Below are positions 62,041-64,000 of a stretch of 64,000 nt of DNA, one piece after another; position 1 is the first letter of the stretch; each line of letters starts with the position of its first letter. The notes under the pieces were generated by a model. The model was not told the origin of the DNA and ran no database searches. It worked only from the letters and a program-made list of their open reading frames with translations. Position numbers and translations under genes: made by a program. Where the stretch lies: the NCBI RefSeq assembly GCF_021730615.1, contig NZ_JAJLMN010000001.1, positions 248,001 to 312,000 on the forward strand, given 5' to 3'. This DNA is from Lichenibacterium dinghuense (GTDB taxonomy: Bacteria > Pseudomonadota > Alphaproteobacteria > Rhizobiales > Beijerinckiaceae).

Positions 62041-63117
62041 TCACATCCCGAGCTGGGCCGCGGTGTAGTAGCCGCCGTCGACCAGCACCGACTTCACGTT
62101 GGCCTTGGTGACGAGGACGGGGTTGAGAAGGTAGGTCGGCACCACCTTCTTGCCGTTGTCGTAGGTCTTGGCGTCGTTGATCTGCGGCTGCGAGCCGGTG
62201 AGCAGCGCGTCGACCATGCCGACCACGACCTTGGCGAGATCGCGCGTGTCCTTGTAGATCGAGGAATACTGCTCGCCGGCGAGGATCGACTTGACCGACT
62301 GGATCTGACAGTCCTGGCCGGTGACGACCGGCAGCTTCATCGAACCCGAGCCGTAGCCGACGCCCTTCAGCGAGGAGATGACGCCGACCGCGATGTTGTC
62401 GTTGGGCGCCAGCACGGCGTTGAGCGTCTTGCCCGTGTAGTAGGCGGACAGGAGGTTGTCCATGCGGGACTGCGCCGTCGCGGCGTCCCACTTCGGGGTC
62501 GCGACCACCTTCATGCCGGTCTGGCCGCTCTGCACGACGAGCTTCTTGCTGTCGATGTAGGGGCCGAGCGCCGACATGGCCCCGTCGTAGAAGAAGTAGG
62601 CGTTGTTGTCGTCGGGGGAGCCGCCGAACAGCTCGATGTTGAACGTTCCCTTGCCGTCCTTCAGGCCGAGCGCGTCGACGATGCTGGTGCCCTGCAGCAC
62701 GCCGACCTTGAAGTTGTCGAAGGTCGCGTAATAGTCGACGTTGGGCGAGTTGCGGATCAGGCGGTCGTAGGCGATGACCTTGATGCCGGCGTCGTGGGCC
62801 TTCTGCAGCACGTCGGTCAGCGTGGTGCCGTCGATGGCGGCGATCACCAGCACCTTGGCGCCCTTGGTGACCATGTTCTCGATCTGGGCGAGCTGGTTCG
62901 GGATGTCGTCGTCGGCATATTGCAGGTCGACGCTGTAGCCCTTGGCGCCGAGCTGCTTGGCCATGTTGTTGCCGTCGTCGATCCACCGCTGGGTGGTCTT
63001 CTCCGGCATCGAGACGCCGATCAGGCCCTTGTCGGCCGCCGACGCCGCCCGCAGGCCCATCGCCGAGGCGGCGGTGCCGCCGAGCGCGAGGACCCCGAAA
63101 TTCCTGCGTGTGATCAT
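62041..63117 (-). CDS. ChvE-like periplasmic sugar-binding protein
   Basis: A 358-residue type I periplasmic-binding protein. A twin-arginine-like signal ([26 protein letters not shown]) is followed by [55 protein letters not shown] and [17 protein letters not shown], which resemble the multiple-sugar-binding ChvE family. ATG 63117 has GGAGGTGA upstream. No permease or ATPase for it is downstream in the window; the gene is followed by ychF. It diverges from a LacI-type regulator gene, which probably controls it. Confidence 0.88.
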   Translation of the reverse strand: MITRRNFGVLALGGTAASAMGLRAASAADKGLIGVSMPEKTTQRWIDDGNNMAKQLGAKGYSVDLQYADDDIPNQLAQIENMVTKGAKVLVIAAIDGTTLTDVLQKAHDAGIKVIAYDRLIRNSPNVDYYATFDNFKVGVLQGTSIVDALGLKDGKGTFNIELFGGSPDDNNAYFFYDGAMSALGPYIDSKKLVVQSGQTGMKVVATPKWDAATAQSRMDNLLSAYYTGKTLNAVLAPNDNIAVGVISSLKGVGYGSGSMKLPVVTGQDCQIQSVKSILAGEQYSSIYKDTRDLAKVVVGMVDALLTGSQPQINDAKTYDNGKKVVPTYLLNPVLVTKANVKSVLVDGGYYTAAQLGM

Positions 63118-63256
63118 GCGCGTCACCTCCCGCTGTCGTCGGGCGGTGCCCGGCGTCGTCGCGCCGGTGCTGTCCGCCTCCCGGCAGCGTAGCAGCGTGA
63201 GGTACGTACCGCAAGGCGAGCCGTGGGGCATGCGGCAGGGTCGTCAATTCGCCTCT

Positions 63257-63274
63257 GCTCAGGTTATGATGAGC
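63257..63274. promoter_or_regulatory. Possible LacI-type operator
   Basis: GCTCA (63257-63261) and TGAGC (63270-63274) are inverted arms around GGTTATGA, in the divergent region between the binding-protein gene and the LacI-type regulator. It lies 25 bases before the regulator's ATG. Confidence 0.35.
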
Positions 63275-63298
63275 GAACATCGAAAGGGGCGGGGGACC

Positions 63299-64000
63299 AT
63301 GGACGACGGGCGGCCGGCGACGGCGGGGGACGTGGCCGCCGCCGCGGGGGTGAGCCTCGCCACGGTGGACCGCGTGCTGAACGGCCGGCCCGGCGTCCGG
63401 GACGCGACGGCCCGCGCCGTGCGGGACGCCGTGGAGCGGCTCGGCTTCCGCCGCGACGCCGCGGCGGCCGACCTCGCCCGCGGCCGGCGCCTTCGCTTCC
63501 ATTTCCTCGTGCCGCGCCTGCCGCGCAACAGCTTCATGGAGGCCGTGCGCCGCGAGATCGGCGCCGTGGCCCAGCGCGGGCGCGACCGGCGCACCGCCGT
63601 GCTGCTCGACGACTATGCGGCCTTCGACCCGGCCGACCTCGCGAGGACCCTGGAGCGCTGCCGGGGCGAGGCCGACGGCGTCGCCGCCGTGGCGGTCGAC
63701 GCGCCGGAGGTCCGCGACGCGGTCGCGCGGCTGGCCGCCGACGGCACGGCTGTGGTCACGATGGTGTCGGACGCGCCCTCGTCGGCGCGCGCCTGCTTCA
63801 TCGGGCCGGACAATGCCGCGGCCGGGCGCGTGGCCGCCGCCCTGCTCGGCCGCTTCACCGGCGGGCGGCGCGGGCGCGTGCTGACCATGGCGGGGCGCAT
63901 GACGCTGCGCGACCACGCGGAGCGCCGGCTCGGCTTCGCGCAGGCGATAGAGCGGGACTTCCCGCACCTGTCGCTGCTGCCCGTCGCCGAGGGCCTGGAC
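63299..64000 (+). CDS. LacI-family transcriptional regulator (partial, cut by the window end)
   Basis: The first 234 residues are visible. The N-terminal LacI helix-turn-helix is clear: TAGDVAAAAGVSLATVDRVLNGRPGVRDATARAVRDAVERLGF. From about residue 65 a periplasmic-binding-like ligand domain follows (FHFLVPRLPRNSFMEAVRREIG...GVAAVAVDAPEVRDAVARL...CFIGPDNAAAGRVAAALL). The domain is typical of sugar-sensing regulators. GGGGG lies before ATG 63299. It diverges from the ChvE-like gene, so it probably responds to the same sugar. Confidence 0.9.
   Translation, partial: MDDGRPATAGDVAAAAGVSLATVDRVLNGRPGVRDATARAVRDAVERLGFRRDAAAADLARGRRLRFHFLVPRLPRNSFMEAVRREIGAVAQRGRDRRTAVLLDDYAAFDPADLARTLERCRGEADGVAAVAVDAPEVRDAVARLAADGTAVVTMVSDAPSSARACFIGPDNAAAGRVAAALLGRFTGGRRGRVLTMAGRMTLRDHAERRLGFAQAIERDFPHLSLLPVAEGLD

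Overview
The window is very GC-rich, densely coded chromosome of an alphaproteobacterium, most likely of the order Hyphomicrobiales (Rhizobiales). The markers are a Ros/MucR regulator, a separate F0 operon of the ATP synthase with paired b' and b subunits, a Usg-family protein, an ELM1-family protein, a FeuP/FeuQ-like two-component pair, a ChvE-like sugar-binding protein, and a lycopene cyclase that implies carotenoids. A pigmented member of the Methylobacteriaceae/Beijerinckiaceae/Lichenibacterium neighbourhood would fit. That placement is inference from gene content; no database search was run.

Layout. Positions 1-3494 hold the end of a carotenoid operon (crtY plus a partial downstream gene), an alpha/beta hydrolase and an acyltransferase-3 membrane protein. 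Positions 3773-20288 form a large surface-polysaccharide locus. Its plus strand carries two MurG/GT28-like glycosyltransferases flanking a GT4 enzyme, then a GT14-type enzyme and a secreted TIM-barrel hydrolase-like protein. Its minus strand carries a GT2-like protein, a Wza/KpsD-like exporter, KpsE, a strongly divergent KpsT, KpsM fused to an N-terminal TPR region, an esterase, a methyltransferase, an SGNH-like protein and a GSCFA protein. Positions 20513-24637 hold a histidine phosphatase, nnrD, a small CxxC-ending secreted protein, and an ArsR-methyltransferase regulator with metF. Positions 24658-29269 hold a cupin, a small membrane protein, an IS630 transposase remnant, gyrB and a secreted C13 (legumain-like) peptidase.

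Positions 29527-32159 are the F0 operon atpI-atpB-atpE-atpF'-atpF. Positions 32409-35212 are a CUT2-type sugar ABC importer. Next come a proline-rich secreted protein divergent from a FeuPQ-like pair, a DoxX-like protein, a catalase-family protein with a zeta-class GST, usg, and metH. Positions 45074-53515 hold a DUF2786 protein, mucR, an amidase, an ELM1-family protein, a secreted hypothetical, greA and carB. Positions 53679-57582 hold a secreted OB-like protein, a DUF2158 protein, hemF, an HI0933-type flavoprotein and trmL. Positions 57863-60644 are the cytochrome bc1 operon petABC, followed by ychF, a ChvE-like binding protein and a divergent, truncated LacI-type regulator at the window edge.

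The features most worth following are: the polysaccharide export system with a non-canonical ATPase and a TPR-fused permease; a shared 12-bp core operator upstream of both the ArsR-methyltransferase/metF operon and metH, 18.5 kb apart; palindromes in the mucR and hemF promoter regions; and strong intercistronic hairpins after atpE and before a sugar-binding-protein gene. No tRNA, rRNA, CRISPR array or prophage was recognised.
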